Made by a program: the position numbers and the translations under genes. Positions 1 to 10,769 of a stretch of 64,000 nt of DNA are shown here, piece after piece. The first letter of the stretch is position 1. Every line of letters starts with the position of its first letter. The notes below the pieces were generated by a model. It did no database searches, was not told the origin of the DNA, and saw only the letters and a list, made by a program, of their open reading frames with translations. This DNA is from Pararge aegeria (taxonomy: Eukaryota; Arthropoda; Insecta; Lepidoptera; Nymphalidae). The DNA lies in assembly GCF_905163445.1 (NCBI RefSeq), contig NC_053197.1:682001-746000 (forward strand), in the 5' to 3' direction.

Positions 1-1209
1 TGTTCCAAGTAGTTTTGATTGCATTGCTGCTATTTTTAATTTTATTTTTGATGTATCGCGTCTTTTCTAAGTGGCAAGCGCGTTTAAAATTCTTGGAAAA
101 CAATTTAACATAATCCCCAAACTTATCACCAGTGTTAAATTGACGTTCAGCATACAATTCGTACAGCTTTTGCCTATTTTTATGAAGTTCAACTGTCGCC
201 CACTCACTAAAATTTAATGTATCAGTAATCACAACCGACTTACTAGTAAATATAGAATGAAATAGTCCATTAAAGGTATTGAAAAAGGAGCTGTACATTG
301 CATTTGGAGTCGCCCCTGAGGGTAGGAATGGGAGGTCATTTACTAGGCTATATCTCATTTTCTCTATGCGGTTGGATGTTACAGGAACAAATGTTATTTT
401 ACGTTTAGAAACATTTTTCTTCACATTTTCAAATTGAATAATTTGACCACAATGATCAGAGTCTAATTTACTAATAATATTTTTGCTTATAGGAATTATA
501 TTTGTAAAGATGTTATCCAAACAGGTGGCGCTAGTAGCAGTTATTCTTGTGGGCTCCATGAACATATTTGATAGATTGTAAGTTTTAAATAAATTCAATA
601 ACTTGTATATACTTAAAGAGTTATTTTCTAAAATGTTTACATTAAAATCTCCGCATATTATTAACTTTTTATTACACTTTGATATTTTAAATAACACTTC
701 ATCCATTACCTTTTCAAAAAGTTCAAAGTTTGACAAGGGTGGCCTATAAACAGTAACAATTATAAATTGCTCTAGTTCAACCGAGGCTAGCTCTATTGTC
801 CGTTCAACAGAAAGGCTAACAATATCGTTTCTGTTTTTAAATTTTTATTTAATAAAATTAAAGAGCCTCCATGAATCGCTGTAACCCTGGTGAACGAACT
901 ACCAACCTGGTGGTTACCAAAATTAAACAAATATTCATGGGTTTTCAACCAGTGCTCAGTTATACATAAAATGCTAATGTTAAAATCATTTAAAAATAAT
1001 TCAATCTCTAAGTCTTTTCCTCTAATACATTGAATATTTTGGTGAACCAAGTTGATATAATTAGAATTAGATTTTTTATTATATTTTTGGTTTAATAGTA
1101 CATTGTGCGACCCCTTACTATAATTTTTTTCATATATGCCTGAGGGAGACTCAGTTGTCTGCTTTTCTAAGCAAGAGAAAGCCTCTGTTGTCTCCTTAAC
1201 TAGTTTAAA
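1..1209 (-). pseudogene. Non-LTR retrotransposon ORF2, endonuclease part (runs off window, one frame lesion)
   Basis: Reading leftward, the protein has an AP-endonuclease domain: HQNIQ near 1,045, the catalytic-type TEHWL near 950, YRPP near 740, CGDFNVN near 650 and SDHCGQI near 450. Then comes the basic linker found before the reverse transcriptase, ending KTTW at base 4; the RT lies outside the window. The frame is open throughout except for one frame change at about 830-845 in an A-rich run. No ATG occurs between the ORF1 stop and the endonuclease. The family is a two-ORF non-LTR element of the CR1/Jockey group; clade not settled. Few lesions suggest a fairly recent insertion. Confidence 0.85.
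1145..1209 (-). promoter_or_regulatory. Probable programmed -1 ribosomal frameshift signal at ORF1/ORF2 junction
   Basis: On the minus strand the last ORF1 codons are TTA AAC followed by TAG. With the preceding T this makes the heptamer TTTAAAC (plus 1,203-1,209) in the correct X XXY YYZ phase. The ORF2 frame is exactly -1 to ORF1. After a 7-nt spacer (1,196-1,202) comes GGAGAC (1,190-1,195), which pairs perfectly with GTCTCC (1,145-1,150). The stem extends by CAG/CTG with bulges, and a TGCTT/AAGCA hairpin lies inside (1,160-1,173). Layout and spacing match known -1 frameshift sites; function is inferred. Confidence 0.7.
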
Positions 1210-2133
1210 CTAAAATGACTTGGAATAATTTCCAAGGTTTTCATGTCAAAACTATTACACTGCTCAATAAAAGCAGCTGGTTTAGCCAAGTTCTTGGCTG
1301 TTATGGTAAAAAAATACGATAGCGAAACAGCTATCTGTTGTTTAAAATAGTGTGATAGGTAATATCTATCTCGGTACAAATTATAAGCAGGATTAGCACA
1401 TTTGCTAAAGTCTATAACATGAAATTTCTTATTATATGTACATAAATTGTACAAAGTCATATTTAAATTATACCTAATAGTATTTTCTTGGTGTGGCAAG
1501 TTATGAAAATAAGGAAATGTGTATAATACAATACTATTTACATTTAATGTATTTAAAGAATCAATAAGTTTAATCAGCTCAGGTTTGTTAACATTCCCTC
1601 TATTTCCCATTATGATAATTAAATTAGTTTTACAGTCAAACATATTCCTATTTCTACAAATTGCAGCTACAATAGCTTTTAAATTTGAGTTGGGTAAACA
1701 GTAGTTCAAAACTGTGTGTCCATTCAACTGAGAGTTAAGATATAAGCCCATGTTACATCCAATTTCATCGCTGTACATAATTGTTTTTATTGAACTGCTA
1801 CTATGAGCATTTGCTTCAATAAAGGAATTATTATTAATATTTATGTTTTGTGATTTTGAGTTACTTAACCTGACACACACCTTTCTCACATTAGAGGGTG
1901 ATGACACTGATGACACACACTGGGGATGACTGCCTATACTATCAAAACTATGGGTAGATAGTGAAGTTAATTTACCACTGGGTTGTTCTGTCTTATGCCA
2001 TTCATCTGAAGTCTGTGTGTACTCAGATATCATTTGCCTTTGATACATATCAAACTTTACTGCCAGTGTACGTAAAGAAGTCTGTAATCTGGCTATTTGT
2101 GCTTCTAGGATTTGTGTGTCAGATTCATACTTA
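1200..2133 (-). CDS. Non-LTR retrotransposon ORF1 (coiled coil plus SGNH/esterase-like domain), 5'-truncated
   Basis: The frame is open from the satellite junction at about 2,133 to TAG at 1,200-1,202, roughly 310 codons. The first Met (2,046-2,048) is probably internal, because a coiled-coil-like stretch (EAQIARLQTSLRTLAVKF) lies upstream of it in frame. A Ser/Asn-rich linker follows. Residues about 88-246 counted from that Met resemble the SGNH-like domain of CR1-group ORF1 proteins: YSDEIG where GDS is expected, MGNRGN where GxND is expected, and D227/H233. The nucleophile motif is not canonical, so hydrolase activity is doubtful. ORF1 proteins of this kind bind element RNA. The true N-terminus is lost at the repeat boundary. 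Confidence 0.75.
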
Positions 2134-4688
2134 AATACATTATATACTTAAATACATCATTTACATTAGTATATATTTACTTATGTACATTATATACTTA
2201 AATACATTATATACTTACTTACATTATATACTAAAGTATATTATATACTTTAAATACTTTAGTACAGTATTAACTTAAATACATTATTTATTTAATTAAA
2301 TAATTTACTAATTTACATTATATACTTACTTACATTATATACTTAAATTCATTATTCAATTAAATACATTATTTTCATGTGTATATTATGTACTTAAATA
2401 CATTATATACTTAAGAACATTATTTAATTAAGTACATTATATACTTAAGTACATTATTTACTTAAGTATTTTATTTACATAAGTACATTATATACTTACT
2501 TACATTATATACTTAAGTACATTATTAAATTAAATACATCATTTACTTTGGTACATTATTTACTTAAGTACATTATATACTTACGTACATTATTTAATTA
2601 TGTACATTATTTACTTAAATACATTATATACTTAAATACATTATATACTTAAATACATTATATACTTAAGAACATTATTTACTTAAGTAAATTCTTTACT
2701 TATTTACATTATATACTGAAATACATAATATACTTACTTACATTATATATTTGAGTACATTATATACTTAAATACATTATATATTTATATACATTATTTA
2801 CTTAAGTACATCATTTACTTAAGTACATTATTTACTGCAATACATTATTTACTTAAGTAATTTAATTACTTATTTACATTATATACTTAAATACATGATA
2901 TACTTACTTAAATTATATACTTAAGTACATTTAATACTTAAATACATTATTTACTTAAGTAAATAATTGACTTAAATACATTGTATACTTAAGGACATTA
3001 CTTACTTAAGTACATTATATACTTGAGTACATAATTTACTTAAGTACATTATATACTTAAGTACATTTTTTACTTAAGTACATTATATACTTTCTTATAT
3101 TATATACTTAAGTACATTATTAAATTAAAAACATCATTTACTTTAGTACATTATTTACTTAAGTTCATTATATACTTAAGAACATTATTTACTAAAGTTC
3201 ATTATGTACTTAAGTGCATTATTTACTTATGTACTTTATATACTAAAATACATTATATACTTAAACACATTATGTACTTAAGTATATTATTTACTTAATG
3301 TACTTAAGTACATTATTTAATTAAATATATTATTTACTTATGTACATTATATACTTAAATACATTATATATTTAAATACATTATATCCTTAAGTACATTA
3401 TTTACTTGTGTACATTATGTTCTTAAACACATTATTTACTTAAGTAATTTATTTACTTATTTACATTTTATACTTAAATACATGATATGCTTACTTACAT
3501 TATATACTTAAATTCAATATTTAATTAAATACATTATTAACTTGTGTACATTATGTACATTGTATACTTATGTAAATTACTTACTTAAGTACATTATATA
3601 CTTATGTATATAATTTACTTAAGTACATATTATACTTGAATACATTATGTACTTAAGTACATCATTTTCTTAAGTACATCATTTACTTAAGTACATTATA
3701 TACTTAAGTACATTATTTACTTAAGTACATCATTAACTTAAGTACATTATTTATTTAATTACATTTTATGCTTAAATACATTATTTACTTTTTACCAGTA
3801 CTTTCTTAAGGTAAATTATTTTCTTAAGTACATAATTTATTTAAGTACATTATATACTTAAATACATCATATACTAAGTATATTATATACTTTATTTACT
3901 TAAGTACATTATTACCTTAAATACATTATATACTTCTTTACATTACTTACTTAAGTACATTTTATACTTATGTACATTATTTACTTAAGTACATCATTAA
4001 CATTATTTATTTAATTACATTATATGCTTAAATACATTATTTACTTATTACCAGTACTTTCTTAAGGTAAATTATTTTCTTAAGTACATTATATACTTAA
4101 ATACATTACATGCTTACTTACATTATATACTTAAGTACATTATTTACTTACGTACATCATTTATTTGAGTACATAATTTACTTAAGTACATCATTAACTT
4201 AAGTACATTATTTACTTATGTACATTATATACTTAAATACATTATATACTTAAGTACATCATTTACTTAAGTACATTATTTACTTAAGTATATTATTTAC
4301 TTATTTACATTATATACTTATTTACATTATATACTTAAATTCATTATTTAATTAAATACATTATTTACTTGTGTACATTATGTACTTAAATAGATTATAA
4401 ACTTAAATACATTATTTACTTAAGTACATTATTTACTTAAGTGCAATTTATACTTATTTACATTATATACTTAAATACATTATGTACTGAAGTACATTAT
4501 TTAATTAAATACACTATTTATATTGTATCCTTAAATACATTATATATTTAAGTACATTACTAAATTAAATACATAATTTACTTAAGTACATTTTTTACTT
4601 ACGTACATTATTTGTTAAGTACATTATTTACTTAATGTACTAAAGTACATTATTTAATTAAATACATTATTTACATTATATACTTAAA
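2130..4688. repeat. AT-rich satellite, 17-bp palindrome-containing unit
   Basis: About 150 imperfect tandem copies of ACATTATWTACTTAAGT fill 2.56 kb. The TACTTAAGTA core is self-complementary, so every unit could fold or pair with its neighbours. Variants alternate ATATAC with TTTAC, and TTAAGT with TTAAAT. No gene is present. The left edge joins a retrotransposon ORF1 and the right edge a Helitron 5' end. Confidence 0.95.
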
Positions 4689-4900
4689 TCTATATACATA
4701 TATAAAAATCAATTTCACTTTTCGTTGTAATTTAATAACTCAAGAACGGGCTCACCTATCCAAACCAAATGTTTAGGCTTTTAAATACATAGATGGTTTA
4801 TGTGAACTTTGCACAAAATCGGTTCTTCATTTAACACATTTTTTTTAACTAATATATTCAATAAATGGCGGATCATTTTGTTAATGGGGGCAAATTGACA
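4689..4900 (+). mobile_element. Helitron-like 5' end fragment
   Basis: It starts TCTATATACATATATAAAAA and continues into an 'AACTCAAGAACGGGCT' stretch, the usual 5' start and early body of lepidopteran non-autonomous Helitrons. It starts exactly where the satellite stops. No CTAG-type 3' end was found downstream, so it is a fragment. Confidence 0.65.
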
Positions 4901-5640
4901 AATTTAAATTTCAGATGGGGATTGTGCTGTCAAATTTGATTGTGCTTTTTTCAGTGTTGACAGTATCAGGATGTTGTTATGTCATTCATGCGGTCATTTA
5001 ATTTTGGACATGCTTCGATTAAAGCAAATTGTTTTTAATATGATAAGAAATTCATCAAATGTAACCTCGCTGTATTAATGATGATGTTGATGTGTTTCTA
5101 AAAGTTTCTAAAAGTATGCATCGGTAGGTCTTGAATTACCTTAAGAATTATCTTGTAAAAGCGTATACTCAACCCCACAAAGAAGTTCTGCGCCTTTCGT
5201 AGACGATATGCAGATATCACAAATTTATGTCCGTTTCTGTTAAGTTGATTCTTAATATCAGTTTTTTGTTTATAAATAGAATATTATTTTGTCCCACAAA
5301 TACTATGTATACCTACTTATAATAAATCTGTAACTGGAAGATTTCTGTACATTTAATATATTTTGAAAATTTTGACCGGGGGATGTTTTTTAATCGATAC
5401 TGAGTCCAACACAGATTTTTATTGAATTTTTGTCCGTCTGTCTGTCTGCCTATCGGTCTGTTCGAGCATCACGTGAAAACTACTGAACGGATTTAAATAC
5501 AATTTGGTTTAGTGGTACCTGATATTCCGGGTCAACCGGAATCCGGATATAGGATATAAATAAAATAATATTAAATATTAAATATATAATATTGAATATA
5601 GGAATAAATAAATAAAATAATATTAAATAAAAGTTCAAGA
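4900..5640. other. Gene-free AT-rich stretch with a dispersed repeat at 5,395-5,540
   Basis: No coding region. The part around 5,415-5,540 (a TCTG run, then 'GTGAAAACTACTGAACGG' and an ATTTGG-type continuation) is a dispersed lepidopteran repeat motif, probably Helitron-derived. The rest is AT-rich with an ATAAATAAAATAATATTAA-type simple region near 5,555-5,630. Confidence 0.5.
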
Positions 5641-5990
5641 AATAAATGCGACGTAAGCTGGCAAAGATGTTTAAGACCGTCAGCCATGATCAAGCGAAGA
5701 GAAGGAGTAGTGTAATATAGGAAGAGTGAGAGAGCAGCACGTTGGCAGCAATAAATCCACAGCGGGCATTAGTGCGATTGGGCACTCAGGCGGCGTGCGG
5801 CTCAAGGCAGACCGCATCAGCATGCGAGGCGTCTAGCGGCATCGGGCATTCCGCGCGCGTGCCCACGCTACGTCACCACTGTTCCACAGTGTACACTGCA
5901 ATGGAGGGTGACAGGGATGGATTTGACCGGCCAGCGTTTTGTTTGTTTAATTCGGTGAAGCTGTGATAAGTGGTTCAGACTTCAACTTTA
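5640..5990. other. GC/CpG-rich island, function unknown
   Basis: A sharp rise in GC and CpG content against AT-rich flanks, with no recognisable repeat. A 74-codon frame (5,742-5,966, plus) is open but matches no family I know. It could be a regulatory element or non-coding exon; low certainty. Confidence 0.3.
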
Positions 5991-6004
5991 GTTTCGGGAG
6001 GACC

Positions 6005-6165
6005 AAATTAGAACCATTCAGGGATTCAGGTTTCCTCACGATATTTTTCTTTACTACCCATCACTTGCTTTAGATAATGGTGAAGAAAAATATCGTGATG
6101 AAACTTGCATGCCTGAGAGGTCTAAAGCTTTCTTACTTTGGGAGAAGACCCGTGCCCTGTGGCCG
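6005..6165. repeat. SINE-A remnants in inverted arrangement
   Basis: The stretch GGTTTCCTCACGATATTTTTC and, about 30 bases on, its reverse complement followed by the body sequence ('TTGCATGCCTGAGAGG') are SINE-A body parts facing each other, giving a 24-bp imperfect foldback. SINE-A is a tRNA-related SINE seen complete at 21,525 and 56,475. Confidence 0.6.
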
Positions 6166-6169
6166 GTAT

Positions 6170-7080
6170 ATATAATATATATAAAATAACAAAAACCCAA
6201 CAAAAAAATCCGAGAACATGTTAGTTTTTATGTTATTCGAGTGTGTATTTAAAAACAAGAGAAAAAATATTTAGGCTGCTCTGCTAGGAGGCTTCGGCAA
6301 TGGTAAGTTACTAACAAAGATGTGTTGCCATACGGCTTAGCGTCTCGGGTCGATGTCGTCAAGAAACAGATATAGATATAGACGTGGGGTTAAAAAAACG
6401 AAACAGGCTACAATATTATGGTGTTTATTATAAGCCAATTCATGTCCTACCCTTAGACAAAGGCCCTTCTCACTAGGGAAAGGGTTTTGATCGACTTAAT
6501 TTCATGTCAGAATCAACTAAAACAAATCTTGTTTATCCAAATCTATTAACCCGTTTAGGCCACGGGATGCATTAAAAAATAGAACAGCAGCAATCACCTA
6601 GTGGTTATAACGAAGAAATATATAATTAGAATTTGGTGAGTGATATTTATACAAATTAAAAAGATTTCTGGGCTCATGCAAGAACAATCTGAACATTTGA
6701 TACATACAGGACGTGGTACAAAGTTTTTCTACAAAATCAAGAAAAATATATACATACACAGGTCCATGTGCGTCAATCTTTGTGTGTTTACTGTTTAGCG
6801 GTGTAGCGTAAAATGCCCTAACTTTAACACAAATCGGCGCTTGCGTCAAACGATTAATATGTTTAACATGAGCATACGCGCCTACGCAGGCGGTTCATTA
6901 TCTTCTCACGAGTTGTTTCACGTTCATTTTTTCTTCGTTCTAGAATAATTCTAGCCTGCCTCTAGCAAATTGACGGCGTCGACCACAATGAGCTGTCGGT
7001 CACAGTTATTATCACATGCGGCAAACCCGCGTTAGAGAAACGTGTTTTTTTAATAGTATTAATTGACAGGCCAAGTATAT
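6170..7080. other. Gene-free stretch
   Basis: AT-rich sequence without a convincing gene. A short piece at 6,985-7,010 resembles the body of SINE-M ('GTCGGTCACAGTTATTATCA'). Open frames here lack family resemblance. Confidence 0.5.
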
Positions 7081-7512
7081 CAACCAACACGGCTAGCGGG
7101 AGACAATTATCTCTTCGGGAAAAGGATAAAAATTTACCTTCTCCCACAGCTTTATCAACTCTCGGAGCACTGGCGCACAAGTGGAAATAATATTCAAATA
7201 ATAAATATGTATTAATAAAAATATCCAATAAATGTGTATTAATAAACGGGGGTAAACTCCTCATATTCCATGTTCCAGTGATGATTCTGAAGACAAAAAT
7301 TATATCCCCTAACGGGGATATAATTACCACATGGTAAAGCACGGGAACATAGGAAAAGGACAAGTTTACCTTAGTTTATAATAACACATATATTATTTGG
7401 AAATGATTTTCACTTGTGCGCCAGCGCTCTGAGGTTTAATAAAGCTGTGGTAGAAGATACATTTTTATCCTTTCCGGGAAGATAATTATCTGCTGCCCAT
7501 GCTAGCCGTGAA
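7080..7512. mobile_element. Foldback-type transposon, repeat H (two arms facing each other)
   Basis: It begins ACGGCTAGCGGGAGACAATT and ends with TGCCCATGCTAGCCGT, so the termini are inverted. Both arms carry the same block: a 'GATAAAAATTTA..CTTCTCCCACAGC' section and 'GCACAAGTGGAAATAATAT'. Centrally a GACAAAAATTATATCCCC motif occurs. Single-arm copies occur at 46,205 and 53,705. No transposase frame, so non-autonomous. Confidence 0.65.
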
Positions 7513-7514
7513 CC

Positions 7515-7765
7515 ATCCTTTTTAAGCAGAGCATCACTTCGCAGGGCCTACAAGAAACGCGTCCCACAACGTGCCGTCCTGTGTCCATCAACCTGGGGCG
7601 TAGTTAAGCCTCATGTGCCTATAAACACACCGGAAACAACGCCCTACAAACTGGACACACCTTTGAAAAAATGCTACTTAGCGGAAGAAATAAGCATGGT
7701 CGCATTACTTCCCCGGACGAGCTCCGTCACAAGAAGTTCTAATACTGCTAGAGTAGCTCTACTCT
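7515..7765 (+). repeat. Repeat D copy
   Basis: Recognised by the ordered blocks 'CATCACTTCGCAGGGC', 'CGTGCCGTCCTGTGTCCATC', 'TAAGCCTCATGTGCCT', 'GCTACTTAGCGGAAGAAATA' and 'CCCCGGACGAGCTC'. The family is dispersed and non-coding, with about a dozen copies in this window on both strands. Confidence 0.7.
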
Positions 7766-7769
7766 ACTA

Positions 7770-8758
7770 CTGTTATGGGTCCTAGCTCTAAAATCCTCTC
7801 TTCTATGAGGAGAACCGAGCCCAGATCGTGAACCCAAATTTGTCTATATTTCGAACACGCATCCTGGGATACGCTTAGCAAACATTAGAACAGGCAGCGT
7901 AGTGGATTTGCCTGACTTACCGCGTTATCCGTTTCCTCCCATCTGGTAGTTATACGATGGATATTAATTTTGAGATTATGAAAATTTTTATATAAGCAAT
8001 ACTGAATTGAATCTTAGATAATTGTAAGTCATGAAATTAGTCCCACATTACAAGGATACTTCAAGCTATTTACAAAATCATAAACTAGACGAAAATGTTA
8101 TCAAAAAGAATCCGAAAGAGCCGAATGAAATATAACTGTAACAATGTGTCTTCATAATTTCAACAACTGAAAGATGAAAGACTTTTGTTTACAGCTCACT
8201 CATAACGATTGAAATAATATTCTGAAAAATGAATGGCATTATTTAAGTCAGCGTTAAGATGATGCTTACTAATTTTAATTCTAAACATTATTACATAAAT
8301 ATTGGAATGTTAAACAACAGGAAATAACGTGTTATCAATTCAACGCGTTGTATTTGAAGCAATGTAAATATTTTAATTTTTCCCAGTTCAGATGGAAATG
8401 TGAGATGGAATCCTTCAATGAATAGCAATTAATGTTTACTACTAAAAGAGAAGTTGTATAATGTATCAAGTTATACGTCCATTGCAGGGCATGTGTCTCA
8501 GAATGGGAAGGATTTAGGTCATAGTCCTTCTCACCAGTACTGATTGGTAGAGTTCAGGCGCCTTTAAGAACATTGTGGAACATTGTGAACATTGCATGTA
8601 GCAAGTTTAAGCAAGTTTGTAAAAATTTTACATTAGTAGTGGATAGGTATAACCACATTTTTAATTTCATTAGTCCACAACATAGCTTGGAGTAATTTTT
8701 GTTCATATAATCCGGGTATATTAACGAATTAATAACAGATCCGACGCATCGATGACGG
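7770..8758. other. Gene-free stretch
   Basis: AT-rich unique-looking sequence. No coding region or recognised repeat. Confidence 0.5.
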
Positions 8759-8766
8759 AATATCGT

Positions 8767-8987
8767 CAGTGGCGTGCATAGAGGGTATGCAAAGGGTATG
8801 TAGATGATATAAAATGAAGAAAATCTCCACTAAGAGTTATAAATACTTTAGGGTAGGATTTTTATAACTCCTACTTCAAAAAAAAAAAAATGCCTATCCT
8901 TTAGTTTTTTATTACTCGTACGGGAGATTTTCTTCACATTATAACATCATCTGCATACCCTGTGCATACCCTGTATGCACGCCACTG
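8767..8987. mobile_element. hAT-type foldback MITE (MITE-1) with 8-bp target duplication
   Basis: Starts CAGTGGCGTGCATAGAGGGT and ends with the inverted terminus GCACGCCACTG. The inner arms (GAAGAAAATCTCC, AGTTATAAATAC) are also inverted, so the whole 221 bp folds back around an A-run. It is flanked by AATATCGT at 8,759-8,766 and 8,988-8,995, a perfect 8-bp duplication as made by hAT transposases. No coding capacity. Confidence 0.9.
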
Positions 8988-8995
8988 AATATCGT

Positions 8996-10200
8996 CATTG
9001 GTCAAGTTATGGCATTCTTTACAGTATTTTATAATTACTCATTATATATCGTGAGGGTCAGAATTGTGAGTTTAATACGAACATCTGGTAAACCTTAATA
9101 TGTTTCTTCATTCTCATCATTAAATAAGTTATGCAATATTTTGCTGGAAGTTGGAAAGTTTCCAAGAGATCAAAATGTGTATAATATTTAAAATAACCGT
9201 ACGTTGAAAAAGGCATAAACAAAAACGCCACCTCTCCGTCAACAGCTGAGCTTATTATCGCGCATGAAATGAAAAATCTGATGGTCTTCCGAGAGTTGCG
9301 AGATCTGAAATAGCGGGGTACTAATTCAGTTATTAGCGGTTACTGTTGCCAATTTTTGCTCCCCGAATAACATCGTTTACGTTATAAATTCACGGGGGCC
9401 ATACGTAAACACCATAAAACATATGGCGTGCGTAAACACTTGCACAGTTTTTTCACGGTTGTTAATTTGTTACCATTACACGGTAAATGTATTCATAATT
9501 AATTACATTCACTAACTTGTTTACATTTGCAATGTGTTTTACCCCTGACGCAATGGGATTTTTTTGACGTGACCTATTGTTTATCTTAGATCTTGTACAC
9601 ATATATTAATTCGTCAGCATACTCTACTGATACTGATAACGTTAATTGGGCAAGCAAGTTTCTTCATAACCTAGAGGAAGTACATCTTCTTAAAATTGGA
9701 AATGTCACCATTCTTTTAATCTACCGTACAAAAAGTCTTCTACGGCACACAAAAATACCAATAGTATTCTAGGAATTTAGTTTTTCCAGAAACTTTTTCA
9801 TGAGCTTTTATACAACCCATGATTTGCTCTTGCTGACTCTCTGGAAACTTATAGTTTCTGCACCTGTCATTTAAAGAACAGGCTTTTTCACGTATTCACA
9901 ATAATACTCCAAGTCCAGCCCTGTACAAAATCGGCATAGAATTCGTGTCGCGTGCAAAGGAAGGCCGGAGTGAAGGGGGCAGATGCGTTCGAATCGTGAT
10001 CTGCAAACGTTACCCCTTGATGAAGTCCACTCAATACTGTTTAGTGCTAGCTGGACTTATCTGAGGAAATATACTGATTGGGCGATTGGATCGTGGAATA
10101 ACTTACACCGATAGTTTCCTTAAGTGGTATTTTTTATTAAACACCCTCATTTGCTCTCATGGGGATGGCCAAAGTTGGAGTCCCTACAAACATACATACA
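8996..10200. other. Gene-free stretch
   Basis: No coding region, RNA gene or clear repeat recognised; AT-rich with scattered short CG-containing patches near 9,220-9,320. Confidence 0.45.
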
Positions 10201-10204
10201 ACGC

Positions 10205-10262
10205 TATTTAAAAGTGCTTATAAAGTAGGCCTTCTTAAAATAAATGAATTTTGAGTTCAATT
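10205..10262 (-). repeat. Repeat E fragment
   Basis: AAAGTGCTTATAAAGTAGGC and the AATGAATTTTGA end match repeat E, whose longer copies lie at 37,100 and 51,255. Confidence 0.6.
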
Positions 10263-10569
10263 ATATGTGAATTTAAGGAAGAGACATTTCTTTTCAAGAA
10301 GAGTAGCTTATTTAGGAAAGACTTTTGTTTTGTCACCGCTGCAGATCAGCGACTTGTATAGTATGTGCATATAATACTTGACATATACTGAGCTGTACAC
10401 CTTTTATGTCTTATGTGCCAGACAGTCATTATGTTTCCATATTAAAATGCTGCTTGTAACAAACATGTATTTTCTTTCTTCTGGATGGAAGTGGGTAGCT
10501 TAGGGTGCTATTCTTGACACTGCCCTATACAAGCTTGATATATATGAAGTTGAGTGAAAAACAGTCCTT

Positions 10570-10765
10570 CATGAGTTCAAAGTCAAAGTCAAAGTCAAAT
10601 ACTTCTTTCTTCAAATAGATACATAACATGTAAAATATGACATAAAAGTGAGTTGATGGCGATAACTAAATTAGTCAACTTAAAACTAAAGCTACCAGTG
10701 TTCCAAACGCGCCCTGGTCTAAGAAGAAGCTCACAACAAACTTAGCCGGTGGTTTTTTTTTTAAA
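10570..10765 (+). repeat. Repeat F copy
   Basis: Starts with three AAAGTC units, then carries 'GTCAACTTAAAACTAAAG', 'CCAAACGCGCCCTGGTCTAA' and 'ACAAACTTAGCC' before a T-run. The same order is seen at 32,735 and 58,897. Non-coding dispersed element, probably a SINE-like retroposon. Confidence 0.65.
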
Positions 10766-10769
10766 CATA

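Noticed and set aside
2130..4688. CRISPR array or telomeric repeat
   Set aside because: There are no unique spacers and the unit is not TTAGG. It is a continuous AT-rich satellite in a eukaryotic genome.
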